From assembly GCA_027698105.1 (NCBI GenBank), contig JAQERH010000010.1, positions 1 through 64,000 on the forward strand: a stretch of 64,000 nucleotides of DNA, given 5' to 3'. Position numbers and translations under genes: made by a program. Numbering within the stretch: the stretch's first letter is position 1; every line of letters begins with the position of its first letter. Below, piece after piece: positions 50,320 to 60,242 of this stretch. Below the pieces are notes generated by a model, which did not search any database, was not told where the DNA came from, and saw only the letters and a program-made list of their open reading frames with translations. This stretch comes from Lachnospiraceae bacterium AM93-12TA. Lineage in GTDB: Bacteria > Bacillota > Clostridia > Lachnospirales > Lachnospiraceae.

Positions 50320-51606
50320 ATGAGTTTACAGGTAGAAAAATTAGAGAAAAACATGGCAAAACTTACAATCGAGGTGTCCGCTGAAGAGTTCGAGAAGGCG
50401 ATGAAGGCAGCTTACAATCACAATAAAGGAAGATTCAACATTCCTGGCTTCAGACGCGGTAAGGCTCCGCAGGCCATGATTGAGAAAATGTACGGCGCAG
50501 GCATCTTCTATGAGGATGCAGCAAACGCAGTGATCGATATGTCCTACCCAAGAGAGCTGGAGGCATGCGAGGAGGAGATCGTTTCCTCTCCTGAGATCGA
50601 GGTTGTTCAGATTGAGAAGGGCAAGCCATTCATCTATACAGCTACTGTTGCAGTAAAGCCGGAGGTAACATTAGGCGAGTACAAGGGAGTAGAGGTTGAG
50701 AAGACAGACGCTTCCGTTACAGATGAGGATGTAGAGAACGAGTTAAAGAACGTTCAGGACAGAAACTCCAGACTGGTTACTGTTGAAGATAGACCGGTTG
50801 CTGACGGAGATCAGACAATCATTGACTTCAAGGGATACGTAGACGGCAAGCCATTTGCAGGCGGAGAGAGCCACGATTACCCACTTACAATCGGTTCCCA
50901 CTCTTTCATCGATACCTTTGAGGAGCAGATGATCGGAATGAACGCAGGCGAGACAAAAGAGCTTGAGGTTACTTTCCCAGAGGAGTATCACGCAAAAGAG
51001 CTTGCAGGAAAGCCTGCTAAGTTCGAGGTTACTGTAAAGGAAATCAAGGTAAAAGAGCTTCCTGAGTTAAACGATGAGTTTGCAAGCGAGGTTTCTGATT
51101 TCGAGACTCTGGCTGAGTACAAAGAGGACTTAAAGAAGACTCTTACAGAGAGAAAAGAGAAGACAGCAGAGGCTGAGAATGAGAACAAGGTAATCGATAA
51201 GGTTACAGACAATGCTCAGATGGATATTCCGGAGGCTATGATTAAAACACGTCTTCGCGGTATGTTTGAGGACTATGCAAGAAGACTTCAGAGCCAGGGA
51301 CTTGATATTAACCAGTACATGCAGTTCACAGGCATGACAAGAGAGAACATCATGGATCAGATGAAGCCGCAGGCAGTAAGACAGATCAAGACAGGTCTTG
51401 TTCTGGAGAAGGTTGCCGAGGTTGAGAACATTCAGGTAGAGGAAGCAGCTATCGATGAGGAGATCGCAAAGATGGCTGAGGCTTACAAGATGGAGGCTGA
51501 TAAGTTAAAGGGTCTTCTCGGTGAGCGCGAGCTTGAGCAGATGAAGAAGGATCTGGCTGTTAAGAAGGCAGTAGAGCTTCTTGTAGCAGAGGCTAAGTTA
51601 GTTTAA
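50320..51606 (+). CDS. tig: Trigger factor
   Basis: A 428-residue ribosome-bound chaperone with the N-terminal ribosome-docking region (contains GFRRGKAP), a central FKBP-type PPIase domain (GDQTIIDFKGYVDG) and a long helical C-terminal chaperone part. AAAGGAGGA precedes ATG 50320; the longer frame from 50260 lacks a site. clpP and clpX follow in the same direction, the usual Firmicute arrangement. Confidence 0.97.
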   Translation: MSLQVEKLEKNMAKLTIEVSAEEFEKAMKAAYNHNKGRFNIPGFRRGKAPQAMIEKMYGAGIFYEDAANAVIDMSYPRELEACEEEIVSSPEIEVVQIEKGKPFIYTATVAVKPEVTLGEYKGVEVEKTDASVTDEDVENELKNVQDRNSRLVTVEDRPVADGDQTIIDFKGYVDGKPFAGGESHDYPLTIGSHSFIDTFEEQMIGMNAGETKELEVTFPEEYHAKELAGKPAKFEVTVKEIKVKELPELNDEFASEVSDFETLAEYKEDLKKTLTERKEKTAEAENENKVIDKVTDNAQMDIPEAMIKTRLRGMFEDYARRLQSQGLDINQYMQFTGMTRENIMDQMKPQAVRQIKTGLVLEKVAEVENIQVEEAAIDEEIAKMAEAYKMEADKLKGLLGERELEQMKKDLAVKKAVELLVAEAKLV

Positions 51607-51710
51607 TCTGCAAAAGCTGAAAAAAGAAATTAAGACAAGTGTACGGCAGAGGGAGGCTGAAGTTTTTCAGCATCCCTATGCTTTTTGTCACAGTGAATAG
51701 GAGGCATTAT

Positions 51711-52292
51711 ATGAGTTTAGTACCTTATGTCATTGAGTCCACCAGCCGGGGAGAGCGTTCCTATGACATTTTTTCCAGGCTTTTAAAGGAGCGCATCGTG
51801 TTCCTGGGCGAGGAGGTAACGGATGTGTCTGCCAGCCTGATTGTAGCGCAGCTCCTGTTTCTGGAGTCTGAGGATCCGAACAAGGATATCCATCTCTACA
51901 TCAACAGCCCAGGCGGTTCCGTAACAGCAGGAATGGCTATTTACGATACGATGAACTACATTAAATGTGATGTTTCCACTATCTGTGTCGGAATGGCAGC
52001 CAGCATGGGAGCTTTCCTGTTAGCAGGAGGAGCTAAGGGAAAGAGACTGGCTCTTCCCAATGCGGAGGTTATGATTCATCAGCCTTCCGGCGGCGCCAGA
52101 GGGCAGGCAACAGAGATTCAGATTGTTGCTGAAAATATTCTCAGAACAAAGAAAAAACTGAATGAGATCCTGGCGGCAAATACAGGACAGCCCTACGAGG
52201 TGATTGAGAGAGATACGGATCGCGATAACTATATGACAGCAGAAGAGGCGCTTAAATATGGTCTTATTGACCGTGTCATCACAGGCCGCTGA
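51711..52292 (+). CDS. clpP: ATP-dependent Clp protease proteolytic subunit
   Basis: A 193-residue ClpP. The triad is S98 (GMAASMG), H123 (MIHQPSGG) and D172. The chosen ATG at 51711 has AGGAGG upstream; the earlier frame from 51639 is unsupported. It assembles as a 14-mer working with ClpX, encoded 30 nt downstream. Confidence 0.97.
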   Translation: MSLVPYVIESTSRGERSYDIFSRLLKERIVFLGEEVTDVSASLIVAQLLFLESEDPNKDIHLYINSPGGSVTAGMAIYDTMNYIKCDVSTICVGMAASMGAFLLAGGAKGKRLALPNAEVMIHQPSGGARGQATEIQIVAENILRTKKKLNEILAANTGQPYEVIERDTDRDNYMTAEEALKYGLIDRVITGR

Positions 52293-52321
52293 TTATGAAG
52301 AGAGAGAGTAGAGGTGGACGA

Positions 52322-53626
52322 ATGCCAGGCAGACAAGACGACAATATCAGATGTTCCTTCTGCGGGAAAACGCAGGATCAAGTACGAAAGATGATTGCCG
52401 GTTCCAACGGCGTCTATATCTGTGACGACTGTATTGAGCTGTGTGCAGAGATCCTGGAGGAGGAGCTGGGTGATGCAGACAATGCAAAAGGCATTGATTT
52501 CAGCGGCATTAATCTGCTGAAACCGAAGGAGATTAAGGAATTTCTCGATGAGTATGTAGTAGGACAGGAGGCAGCTAAGAAGGTGCTTTCCGTTGCTGTG
52601 TACAATCACTATAAGAGAATTACTTCCCAGGGCTCTCAGGATGTGGATTTGCAGAAGAGCAATATTCTGATGCTGGGACCGACTGGATCCGGCAAGACCT
52701 ATCTGGCCAATACACTGGCAAAAATCCTGAATGTGCCGTTTGCAGTTGCTGACGCCACAACTCTGACAGAGGCCGGATATGTAGGCGAGGATGTGGAAAA
52801 CATTCTGCTTAAGATTATCCAGGCCGCTGACTATGATATCAGCAAGGCTGAGTACGGCATTATCTATATTGATGAGATCGATAAGATTACAAAGAAGTCA
52901 GAGAATGTCTCCATTACGCGCGATGTTTCCGGCGAAGGTGTTCAGCAGGCGCTGTTAAAGATTCTGGAGGGAACTGTGGCCAGCGTTCCGCCTCAGGGAG
53001 GCAGAAAGCATCCTCAGCAGGAGCTTCTTCAGATCGACACCACAAACATTCTCTTTATCTGTGGAGGAGCCTTTGACGGGCTGGAGAAGATAGTGGAGAA
53101 CCGTCTGGGTGCAGGATCCATTGGTTTTGAAGTGGAGATTGCTGACAGGCAGAGCGCTGATATCGACGAACTGTTAGCCCAGGTGATGCCGGAGGATCTG
53201 ACAAAATTCGGACTGATTCCTGAGTTTATCGGACGTGTGCCGGTAACAGTTCCGTTAAAATCTCTGGACGAGGACGCTTTGGTGGAAATTCTGTCCAGAC
53301 CGAAGAACGCAATTGTAAAACAGTATCAGGCACTGCTTGATCTGGACGGCGTGAAGCTGGAGTTTACAGATGACGCCCTGTATGCGATTGCCCACATGGC
53401 GGTAGAGCGAAAGACAGGAGCCAGAGGACTGCGGGCTATCATGGAGTCAGTTATGATGGATATTATGTATGAGATTCCGTCAGACAGCAGTATCGGCATC
53501 TGCACCATCACCAAGGATGTGGTGGAAGGCAAATGCGGGCCGGAGATTGTATACAGAGAAAATACAGTACCCCGTAAGTCATTTACCGGGCGCTTAAAGA
53601 AGGATAAGACAGGCGAGATTGCGTAA
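52322..53626 (+). CDS. clpX: ATP-dependent Clp protease ATPase subunit ClpX
   Basis: A 434-residue AAA+ unfoldase. The N-terminal zinc-binding domain has CSFC...CDDCIELC; Walker A is GPTGSGKT and Walker [10 protein letters not shown]. The IGF loop that docks on ClpP reads IGFE. I prefer ATG 52322 (GAGGTGG just upstream) over ATG 52295; nine residues separate them. It partners ClpP directly upstream. Confidence 0.96.
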   Translation: MPGRQDDNIRCSFCGKTQDQVRKMIAGSNGVYICDDCIELCAEILEEELGDADNAKGIDFSGINLLKPKEIKEFLDEYVVGQEAAKKVLSVAVYNHYKRITSQGSQDVDLQKSNILMLGPTGSGKTYLANTLAKILNVPFAVADATTLTEAGYVGEDVENILLKIIQAADYDISKAEYGIIYIDEIDKITKKSENVSITRDVSGEGVQQALLKILEGTVASVPPQGGRKHPQQELLQIDTTNILFICGGAFDGLEKIVENRLGAGSIGFEVEIADRQSADIDELLAQVMPEDLTKFGLIPEFIGRVPVTVPLKSLDEDALVEILSRPKNAIVKQYQALLDLDGVKLEFTDDALYAIAHMAVERKTGARGLRAIMESVMMDIMYEIPSDSSIGICTITKDVVEGKCGPEIVYRENTVPRKSFTGRLKKDKTGEIA

Positions 53627-53653
53627 CAGGCAAGAACCGCAGTGTCATTTTAG

Positions 53654-53690
53654 AAAGAGGGGATCTGTAAAAGCTACAGATCCCCTTTTA
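53654..53690 (+). terminator. Rho-independent terminator of clpX
   Basis: AAAGAGGGGATCTGTA pairs with TACAGATCCCCTTTT, loop AAAGC, with the T-run inside the 3' end. Confidence 0.9.
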
Positions 53691-53725
53691 CAAAGATAAG
53701 TTATTTACAAAATCAGGAGAAGTAA

Positions 53726-56173
53726 ATGGAACATACACAACTGACGATACCTGTGGTAGCGCTCCGCGGACTGACGGTGCTGCCCCAGATGATTATTAGC
53801 TTTGACATAAGCAGAAAGAAATCCATTGCAGCGGTGGAGAAGGCCATGGTAGGGGATCAGAAGATCCTTCTGGTGACGCAGAAGAGGACAGAGGAGATGA
53901 ATCCTCAGGCAGAGGATCTGTATCAGATGGGAACGATTGCCATGGTAAAGCAGCTGGTAAAGCTGCCGGGCGGAGTGATCCGGGTGATGGCTGAGGGAGA
54001 GGAGAGAGCGGAGCTTTTATCCCTGAATACTGATGGCTCCTATCTGGAAGGCGAGGCGGAGATCAGGACGACTGATGAGGAGAATCTGAGCCAGACAGAA
54101 CGGGAGGCTATGCTCCGGATTGTCAAAGAAAAGCTGGAAGAGTACGGCCGTGTGGATCAGACGGCTGCCAGAGAGATTCTGCCTAATCTGTTATCCCTTA
54201 CAGAACTGCCGGAACTGTTAAACCAGATTGCGGTTCAGTTTCCATGGGAATTTGCAGTTAAGCAGCAGGTGCTGGATCAGGTATATCTGACTGCCCAGTA
54301 TGAGCAGATTGTAAGCATCCTTCTGACGGAAATTGAAGTATTTCAGGTAAAAAAAGAGTTTCAGTCCAAAGTAAAGGCTGCCATTGACAAAAACCAGAAG
54401 GAGTATATCCTGAGGGAGCAGATGCGGATTATCAGAGAGGAGCTGGGGGAGGATAACCCGGTATCAGATGCTGATGAGCTGAAAGAAAAGCTTGCTTCCA
54501 TCAAGGCCGGCAAAGAGGTCAAGGACAGAATTGCCAAGGAGATTGAGCGGTTTAAAGGCATGCCGGGAGGGAGCCAGGATGCCAATGTGCTCAGAACCTA
54601 CCTGGAAACTGTGCTGGAGCTGCCCTGGGACAAGGTGACGCGGGACAATAACGATCTGCGCCATGCAGAGGAGATTCTCAACGAGGATCACTATGGACTT
54701 GAGAAGGTAAAAGAGCGTGTTCTGGAGTATCTGGCAGTCAGAATTCTGACCAAAAAGGGAACCAGCCCCATTATCTGTCTGGTAGGACCGCCTGGTACGG
54801 GAAAAACATCCATTGCGCGATCAGTGGCCAGAGCTCTGGGGAAAAAGTACGTCCGCATCAGCCTGGGAGGTGTCCGTGATGAGGCGGAGATCAGGGGTCA
54901 CAGAAAAACATACGTGGGAGCCATGCCTGGACGAATTGTAGAAGGACTGAAGCAGGCCGGAGTAAAAAATCCTCTGATGCTGTTAGACGAGATTGACAAG
55001 GTCAGCAGCGATTATAAGGGAGATACCTCCTCTGCTCTGCTGGAAGTATTAGACAGCGAGCAGAATGTAAAATTCCGGGATCACTATGTGGAAATTCCGG
55101 TGGATCTGTCAGAAGCACTGTTTATTGCCACCGCCAATACAACCCAGACGATTCCAGGGCCTCTGTTAGACCGTATGGAAGTGATTGAGGTCAGCAGCTA
55201 CACAGAGAATGAAAAATTCCATATAGGAAAGAACTATCTGATTCCCAAGCAGATGGAACGCCATGGCCTTACCAGGAAGGATCTGTCCATATCCGGCGCA
55301 GCTCTGGAAAAAATGATTCACAATTATACCAGGGAGGCGGGAGTCCGGAATCTGGAGAGAAGAATTGGCGATATCTGCAGGAAGGCAGCCAGAGAAATTC
55401 TGGAAGAACAGATGAGAGAAAAGCGTCTCCAGAAGACAAAGTCCCTGAAGGCGGCAGAGGCGAAGGCGGAAAAGACTGACCAGAAGAAGACTGAGAAGGA
55501 AAACACCGGGCATGAGAGAATGATCCGGATTACAGAGAAGAATCTGGAGAAATATCTGGGACGGGAAAAAATCCAGTTTGAGGATGCCTGTGAGGAGGAT
55601 CAGGTAGGAATTGTCCGCGGCCTGGCCTGGACCAGCGTAGGAGGAGATACACTGGAAATCGAGGTAAACGTCATGCCTGGAAAGGGTGTCCTTCAGCTGA
55701 CAGGACAGATGGGGGATGTGATGAAGGAGTCGGCTCAGACGGCTCTGAGCTACGTCCGTTCTGCGGCAGACCATTTTGGGGTGAAAAACAGCTATTTCGA
55801 GAAGCATGATATTCATATCCATATTCCGGAAGGAGCGGTGCCTAAGGATGGACCTTCTGCCGGCATCACCATGGCTACCGCCATGATGTCTGCTGTGACA
55901 AACCGCCTTGTGTCAGCTAAAACTGCAATGACAGGAGAAGTGACTCTGCGGGGACGCGTTCTTCCTATCGGAGGCCTGAAGGAGAAGCTTTTAGCGGCCA
56001 GAATGGCCCATATGGAGAAGGTTTTAGTGCCGGCAAAAAACAGGCTGGATGTGGAGGAGCTGTCAAAGGAGATCACAAAGGGTATGGAGATTGTTTTTGT
56101 AACATCCATGGAAGAGGTCTTAGAGCAGGCTCTGATTAAAACCGCTGATAAAAAAGAGGATAAGAAGAACTGA
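53726..56173 (+). CDS. lon: ATP-dependent Lon protease
   Basis: An 815-residue LonA: N-terminal substrate-binding domain, AAA+ module with GPPGTGKT, and the serine-lysine protease domain with S711 (GPSAG) and K754 (GGLKEK). An extra Lys/Glu-rich segment of about 35 residues (about 570-605) sits between the AAA+ and protease parts. AGGAG precedes the ATG. It degrades damaged and regulatory proteins; the ysxC gene follows. Confidence 0.96.
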   Translation: MEHTQLTIPVVALRGLTVLPQMIISFDISRKKSIAAVEKAMVGDQKILLVTQKRTEEMNPQAEDLYQMGTIAMVKQLVKLPGGVIRVMAEGEERAELLSLNTDGSYLEGEAEIRTTDEENLSQTEREAMLRIVKEKLEEYGRVDQTAAREILPNLLSLTELPELLNQIAVQFPWEFAVKQQVLDQVYLTAQYEQIVSILLTEIEVFQVKKEFQSKVKAAIDKNQKEYILREQMRIIREELGEDNPVSDADELKEKLASIKAGKEVKDRIAKEIERFKGMPGGSQDANVLRTYLETVLELPWDKVTRDNNDLRHAEEILNEDHYGLEKVKERVLEYLAVRILTKKGTSPIICLVGPPGTGKTSIARSVARALGKKYVRISLGGVRDEAEIRGHRKTYVGAMPGRIVEGLKQAGVKNPLMLLDEIDKVSSDYKGDTSSALLEVLDSEQNVKFRDHYVEIPVDLSEALFIATANTTQTIPGPLLDRMEVIEVSSYTENEKFHIGKNYLIPKQMERHGLTRKDLSISGAALEKMIHNYTREAGVRNLERRIGDICRKAAREILEEQMREKRLQKTKSLKAAEAKAEKTDQKKTEKENTGHERMIRITEKNLEKYLGREKIQFEDACEEDQVGIVRGLAWTSVGGDTLEIEVNVMPGKGVLQLTGQMGDVMKESAQTALSYVRSAADHFGVKNSYFEKHDIHIHIPEGAVPKDGPSAGITMATAMMSAVTNRLVSAKTAMTGEVTLRGRVLPIGGLKEKLLAARMAHMEKVLVPAKNRLDVEELSKEITKGMEIVFVTSMEEVLEQALIKTADKKEDKKN

Positions 56174-56206
56174 TTATCTTTGCCAAAGAGAGAAAAGGAA
56201 ACGAAT

Positions 56207-56803
56207 ATGGTTATTAAAAAAGTAGATTTGGAGACAGTCTGCGGCATTACCAGCAAGCTTCCGGCTAATACACAGCCGGAGTTTGCCTTTGCCGGAAAGT
56301 CCAACGTAGGGAAATCCTCCCTGATCAACGCATTGATGAACCGGAAGGCCTACGCCAGAACTTCGGCTCAGCCGGGAAAAACCCAGACCATCAATTTTTA
56401 CCACATTAATGACGCTTTTTACTATGTGGATCTGCCGGGCTACGGCTACGCCAGGGCCAACCAGGAGGTAAAGGCGAAATGGGGAAAGATGATAGAGAAC
56501 TATCTGCACAAGTCTCCTATGTTAAAATGTGTATTTCTGCTGATTGATATCCGCCATGATCCGTCAGAGAACGACCGTCTGATGTATCAGTGGATTTTAG
56601 ATCAGGGATACCGTCCGGTTATTATCGCCACTAAGGCAGATAAGCTGAAAAGAAGCCAGATAGCTAAACATGTAAAAATGGTACGGGAAGGTCTGTCCAT
56701 GCAGCCGGAGGACGTTCTGATTCCGTTTTCTGCCGAGACAAAGCAGGGACGGGAAGAGATCTGGGACTATATTGAGAAAACGGCTGCAGAGGAAGAACAG
56801 TAG
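56207..56803 (+). CDS. ysxC: Ribosome biogenesis GTPase YsxC/EngB
   Basis: A 198-residue EngB-type GTPase for assembly of the large ribosomal subunit. G1 is GKSNVGKSS, the switch region follows and G3 is DLPGYGYA; G4 is TKAD. AAAGGA lies before ATG 56207; the frame from TTG 56180 is longer but unsupported. lon-ysxC is a common Firmicute pair. Confidence 0.96.
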   Translation: MVIKKVDLETVCGITSKLPANTQPEFAFAGKSNVGKSSLINALMNRKAYARTSAQPGKTQTINFYHINDAFYYVDLPGYGYARANQEVKAKWGKMIENYLHKSPMLKCVFLLIDIRHDPSENDRLMYQWILDQGYRPVIIATKADKLKRSQIAKHVKMVREGLSMQPEDVLIPFSAETKQGREEIWDYIEKTAAEEEQ

Positions 56804-58008
56804 TGTTTCATTTATTACTGGGAATCGTTTATCTGTCCTTTATAAGCCTTGGACTTCCTGATTCCCTTTTAGGCTCAGCCTGGCCTCTGATGTATCAGGA
56901 ATTTTCAGTGCCTGTATCCTATGCAGGTGGAATTTCCATGATTATTTCAGCTGGAACCATTTTTTCCAGCCTGCAGAGTGATCGGCTTACCAGGCGGTTC
57001 GGAACCGGCGTGGTAACAGCGGTCAGTGTGTCTGCCACGGCGATTGCTCTGTTTGGATTTTCAGTCAGTGATTCCTATCTGGAGCTGTGCCTGTGGGCGG
57101 TTCCCTATGGTCTGGGAGCCGGGAGTGTGGACGCTGCCCTGAACAATTATGTGGCTCTTCACTATGCTGGCAGCCATATGAGCTGGCTTCACTGCATGTG
57201 GGGGGTGGGGGCTTCTCTGGGGCCTTATATTATGGGGTACGCCTTGTCCGGCGGGCAGGGCTGGAATATGGGATACCGCTGTATTGCCCTGCTCCAGTTC
57301 ATACTGACAGCCGTTCTCATGCTCAGCCTTCCGCTGTGGAAAAAGAGGCAGAGGACTGGAGAGGAGACATCCTGTATGTTAAAAGAAGGGGGAAGCCGTC
57401 CTCTTTCGATTGCAGAGATTGTCAGGATTCCAGGCGCAGGAGAGATTCTGGCAGCCTTTTTCTGCTACAGTGCGTTAGAACAGACGACGGGACTGTGGGC
57501 CGGAAGCTATCTGGTGCTGCGCAGAGGATTTTCAGCAGAGGAAGCGGCAGTCTTTGTCAGCCTGTTTTTCCTGGGTATTACAGCAGGAAGGGCAGTCAGC
57601 GGCTTTCTGACAGTGAAGCTTGGCGACACGGGGATGATACACCTGGGTGAAGCTGTGATCCTGTCAGGCCTGCTGTGCTTTTTTCTGCCCTTAGGGAATC
57701 AGGCTGCGGCAGCAGGACTGATTCTGACCGGTCTGGGCTGCGCGCCGGTATATCCTTCCATTATCCACTCCACACCGGAGCACTTCGGAGCAGACAAATC
57801 CCAGGCAGTCATAGGTGTGCAGATGGCTTTCGCTTATGTGGGGAGCCTTAGTATGCCGCCTCTGTTTGGAGTCATTGCCAATCATGTAAGCGCTGCGCTG
57901 TTTCCTGTTTATCTTCTGGTAATCCTGATTCTTATGGCAGTAATGTATGAAAAAATGCTGCTGAAGGTGAGAGAGGAGACGGGAAACAGAGGGGGAGACC
58001 TGGAATAA
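56803..58008 (+). CDS. MFS transporter
   Basis: A 401-residue major facilitator with about twelve membrane segments, a short central loop and the YfkF/fucose-permease-like look (LPDSLLGSAWPLMY near the start, GLGAGSVDAALNNYV). Substrate unknown. It starts at a GTG whose G is the last base of the ysxC stop codon, so translation is probably coupled, but function is likely independent. Confidence 0.9.
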   Translation: MFHLLLGIVYLSFISLGLPDSLLGSAWPLMYQEFSVPVSYAGGISMIISAGTIFSSLQSDRLTRRFGTGVVTAVSVSATAIALFGFSVSDSYLELCLWAVPYGLGAGSVDAALNNYVALHYAGSHMSWLHCMWGVGASLGPYIMGYALSGGQGWNMGYRCIALLQFILTAVLMLSLPLWKKRQRTGEETSCMLKEGGSRPLSIAEIVRIPGAGEILAAFFCYSALEQTTGLWAGSYLVLRRGFSAEEAAVFVSLFFLGITAGRAVSGFLTVKLGDTGMIHLGEAVILSGLLCFFLPLGNQAAAAGLILTGLGCAPVYPSIIHSTPEHFGADKSQAVIGVQMAFAYVGSLSMPPLFGVIANHVSAALFPVYLLVILILMAVMYEKMLLKVREETGNRGGDLE

Positions 58009-58036
58009 AAAAATTTTAGAGATATAACGATAAAAG

Positions 58037-58084
58037 AAAACCAGCTGAACTGCCTTAAAAGCGGTCCGGCTGGTTTTGCTTTAT
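58037..58084. terminator. Bidirectional terminator
   Basis: AAAACCAGC pairs with GCTGGTTTT, with inner ACTGCC/GCGGT pairs; T-rich on both strands. Ends the MFS gene and the convergent minus-strand operon. Confidence 0.85.
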
Positions 58085-58101
58085 AGAAAATCTCATCCTG
58101 T

Positions 58102-58314
58102 CTATGGGCGGTGTGTGTGCTGTTCCTGAACAGCCCTGATTCTGGCGTATTCCTCTGCTGCACGGTGCAGGATGGCGAAAACGGCTGCAGGCAGAAAGAC
58201 AAAGAGATAGCACTTTCGCCTGAATATCTGGTACTGCCGTCTGGCTTGGCTGAAATCGCCCCGGATAAGATCACGGAAGCGTACAGGTTCTGGCTGTCTG
58301 CGTCTTTGAAACAT
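58102..58314 (-). CDS. 70-residue single-pass membrane protein, unknown
   Basis: A 70-residue basic protein with an Arg-rich N terminus and one hydrophobic segment (about 35-48, YLFVFLPAAVFAIL). AGGAGG lies 7 nt before the ATG at 58314. It is last in the malic enzyme - DUF4364 operon, 24 nt after DUF4364. No family is recognised; it may anchor or regulate a partner. An overlapping plus-strand frame has no ribosome site. Confidence 0.72.
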   Translation of the reverse strand: MFQRRRQPEPVRFRDLIRGDFSQARRQYQIFRRKCYLFVFLPAAVFAILHRAAEEYARIRAVQEQHTHRP

Positions 58315-58338
58315 GGGAATCCTCCTGTGACAGCATAG

Positions 58339-58875
58339 CTAAGGTTTGACCGGTTTGTCGCTCATCAGAGATTTCATAATAAAGGAGTAAATCTCCTGGC
58401 TTTTTCCCTTCCAGTGATTGCACATGCTTTCTGCCTGTTCCTTGTCAGGCACGGATACGTCCAGACTGATCAGGACATTTTTGCCCTCCCGTACTTCGCA
58501 GTGAACAGTATAATCCTGATTGGTGGATTTATAGAAGTCAGAGATAAAGCCAGCTTCGTCCCTCATTCGGAACTTGTTCTCCTTCAGGTACTCGTTCATG
58601 TCCTCCACAATAGCAGGAGAGATGGTCTTTCCAAAGAAATCCAGCGTATCCTCTCCCTCCGGAGTGATCTCATAGCGGGTGCTGTTGTGGACAGTCTCCT
58701 GGCGGATCAGTCCTGCATCCAGCAGATCATTTAAGGCCTGCTGCAGCGTGAAGTAGCTTGTGTAGTCCCGATCCAGAAAAAAACTGGAAAGCTGGGCGTT
58801 TGTCAGCGGGAAATTTACCTGTTTCAGCATGTACAGATTCATCAGCTTGTATAATGTCATTGGTTCAGCTAACAT
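58339..58875 (-). CDS. DUF4364 family winged-helix protein
   Basis: A 178-residue DUF4364 protein. The N-terminal 80 residues look like a winged-helix domain (TLQQALNDLLDAGLIRQETV, then TRYEITPEGEDTL). It may be a transcription factor, but the regulated gene is unknown; malic enzyme upstream is an obvious candidate. Operon with malic enzyme (37-nt gap) and the small membrane protein. Confidence 0.88.
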   Translation of the reverse strand: MLAEPMTLYKLMNLYMLKQVNFPLTNAQLSSFFLDRDYTSYFTLQQALNDLLDAGLIRQETVHNSTRYEITPEGEDTLDFFGKTISPAIVEDMNEYLKENKFRMRDEAGFISDFYKSTNQDYTVHCEVREGKNVLISLDVSVPDKEQAESMCNHWKGKSQEIYSFIMKSLMSDKPVKP

Positions 58876-58912
58876 GGCAAAACTCCTTTAAAGAAAAACT
58901 GATTGGGGCAGG

Positions 58913-60064
58913 CTAGCGGATATGCTCCTTGACTGCCTGGCTGACCGCATCAGCTACTCTCGGATCGAAGGCAGCCGGAAGAATATTGACATCGCTTAAC
59001 TCCTCCTCGGAAACCAGGGAAGCGATGGCTTCAGCAGCTGCTAATTTCATCTCCTCTGTGATAGCGCAGGCCCGTCCTTCTAAAGCGCCCCGGAAAATAC
59101 CTGGGAAAATCAGGACATTGTTTACCTGATTCGGGAAGTCGGAACGTCCCGTTCCAACCACTCTGGCTCCTGCCTCTCTGGCCAGATCAGGCATAATCTC
59201 CGGAACAGGATTCGCCATGGCAAAGAGGATGGAATCCTGATTCATGGAAGCGACCATCTCAGGCGTTACAATGCCGGGAGCGGAAACTCCTACAAAGATA
59301 TCTGCGCCCTTTAAGGCATCTGCCAGGCTGCCGGTGCGTCTGCCCTTGTTTGTTACCTTGGACATCCGCTCCTGCATCCAGTTAAGGCCTTCCATGCCCT
59401 CCCAGATCATGCCTGCCTTGTCGCACAGTGTGATGTTCTCAAAGCCGTATGTAAGGAGCAGTCTCGTGATGGCGATTCCCGCGCTGCCGGCGCCGTTTAC
59501 AACCACCTGGGCGGTCTCCTTTTTCTTTCCTGTTACCTTTAAGGCATTAATAATACCTGCCAGCACCACGATGGCAGTTCCATGCTGATCGTCGTGGAAA
59601 ACCGGGATGGAGAGACGCTCCTTTAAGCGCTCTTCAATTTCAAAGCACCTGGGAGCAGAGATGTCCTCCAGGTTAATACCGCCGAAGGCCGGGGCAATGC
59701 GTACAACAGTTTCAATGATTTCCTCTGTATCCTGGGTGTCCAGACAGATAGGAAATGCGTTGATACCGCCGAACTCTTTAAAGAGAACAGCTTTTCCCTC
59801 CATTACAGGCATGGCTGCCAGAGGTCCAATATTGCCAAGACCCAGAACAGCGCTTCCGTCGGATACAACCGCTACGGTGTTGGACTTGATTGTGTATGTG
59901 TAGGCTGCCTCCGGATTTTCGGCAATTACCTTGCATGGCTCCGCTACACCGGGGGTGTAAGCCAGAGCTAAATCCTCGCGGCTTTTTACGGCTGCCTTGG
60001 AGACGGTCTCGATTTTTCCATTCCACTCTTCATGGAGCTTCAGAGCTTTTTCACTGTTTGTCAT
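58913..60064 (-). CDS. NAD(P)-dependent malic enzyme
   Basis: A 383-residue malic enzyme, of the short bacterial type, oxidatively decarboxylating malate to pyruvate. Motifs include the substrate region AVVSDGSAVLGLGNIG, the metal/active-site FGGINLEDI and the cofactor loop VVNGAGSAGIAI. AAAGGGATC precedes the ATG. It lacks a phosphotransacetylase extension. First of a three-gene unit. Confidence 0.95.
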   Translation of the reverse strand: MTNSEKALKLHEEWNGKIETVSKAAVKSREDLALAYTPGVAEPCKVIAENPEAAYTYTIKSNTVAVVSDGSAVLGLGNIGPLAAMPVMEGKAVLFKEFGGINAFPICLDTQDTEEIIETVVRIAPAFGGINLEDISAPRCFEIEERLKERLSIPVFHDDQHGTAIVVLAGIINALKVTGKKKETAQVVVNGAGSAGIAITRLLLTYGFENITLCDKAGMIWEGMEGLNWMQERMSKVTNKGRRTGSLADALKGADIFVGVSAPGIVTPEMVASMNQDSILFAMANPVPEIMPDLAREAGARVVGTGRSDFPNQVNNVLIFPGIFRGALEGRACAITEEMKLAAAEAIASLVSEEELSDVNILPAAFDPRVADAVSQAVKEHIR

Positions 60065-60186
60065 AATGGGATCCCTTTCTTTATTGAGATTTTATTCCTG
60101 ATAATATCTATCATATCAAGTTTATTTTCTGAAATCAACCCTTTGCCAAAAAGTCGATTTTATGTAGTGTAATTGAAAGGAAAGTA

Positions 60187-60195
60187 TGCTAAAAT
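60187..60195 (+). promoter_or_regulatory. Extended -10 promoter of the DUF5717 gene
   Basis: TGCTAAAAT, 48 nt before the start; -35 weak. Confidence 0.45.
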
Positions 60196-60242
60196 AGAAA
60201 ACAGATTTTTGAAGCAATATGAATACTGCAGGTGAGAATGCT

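Noticed and set aside
58111-58338. Plus-strand 75-residue frame opposite the small membrane protein
   Set aside because: No ribosome site; the minus-strand frame has a strong AGGAGG and a sensible membrane segment.
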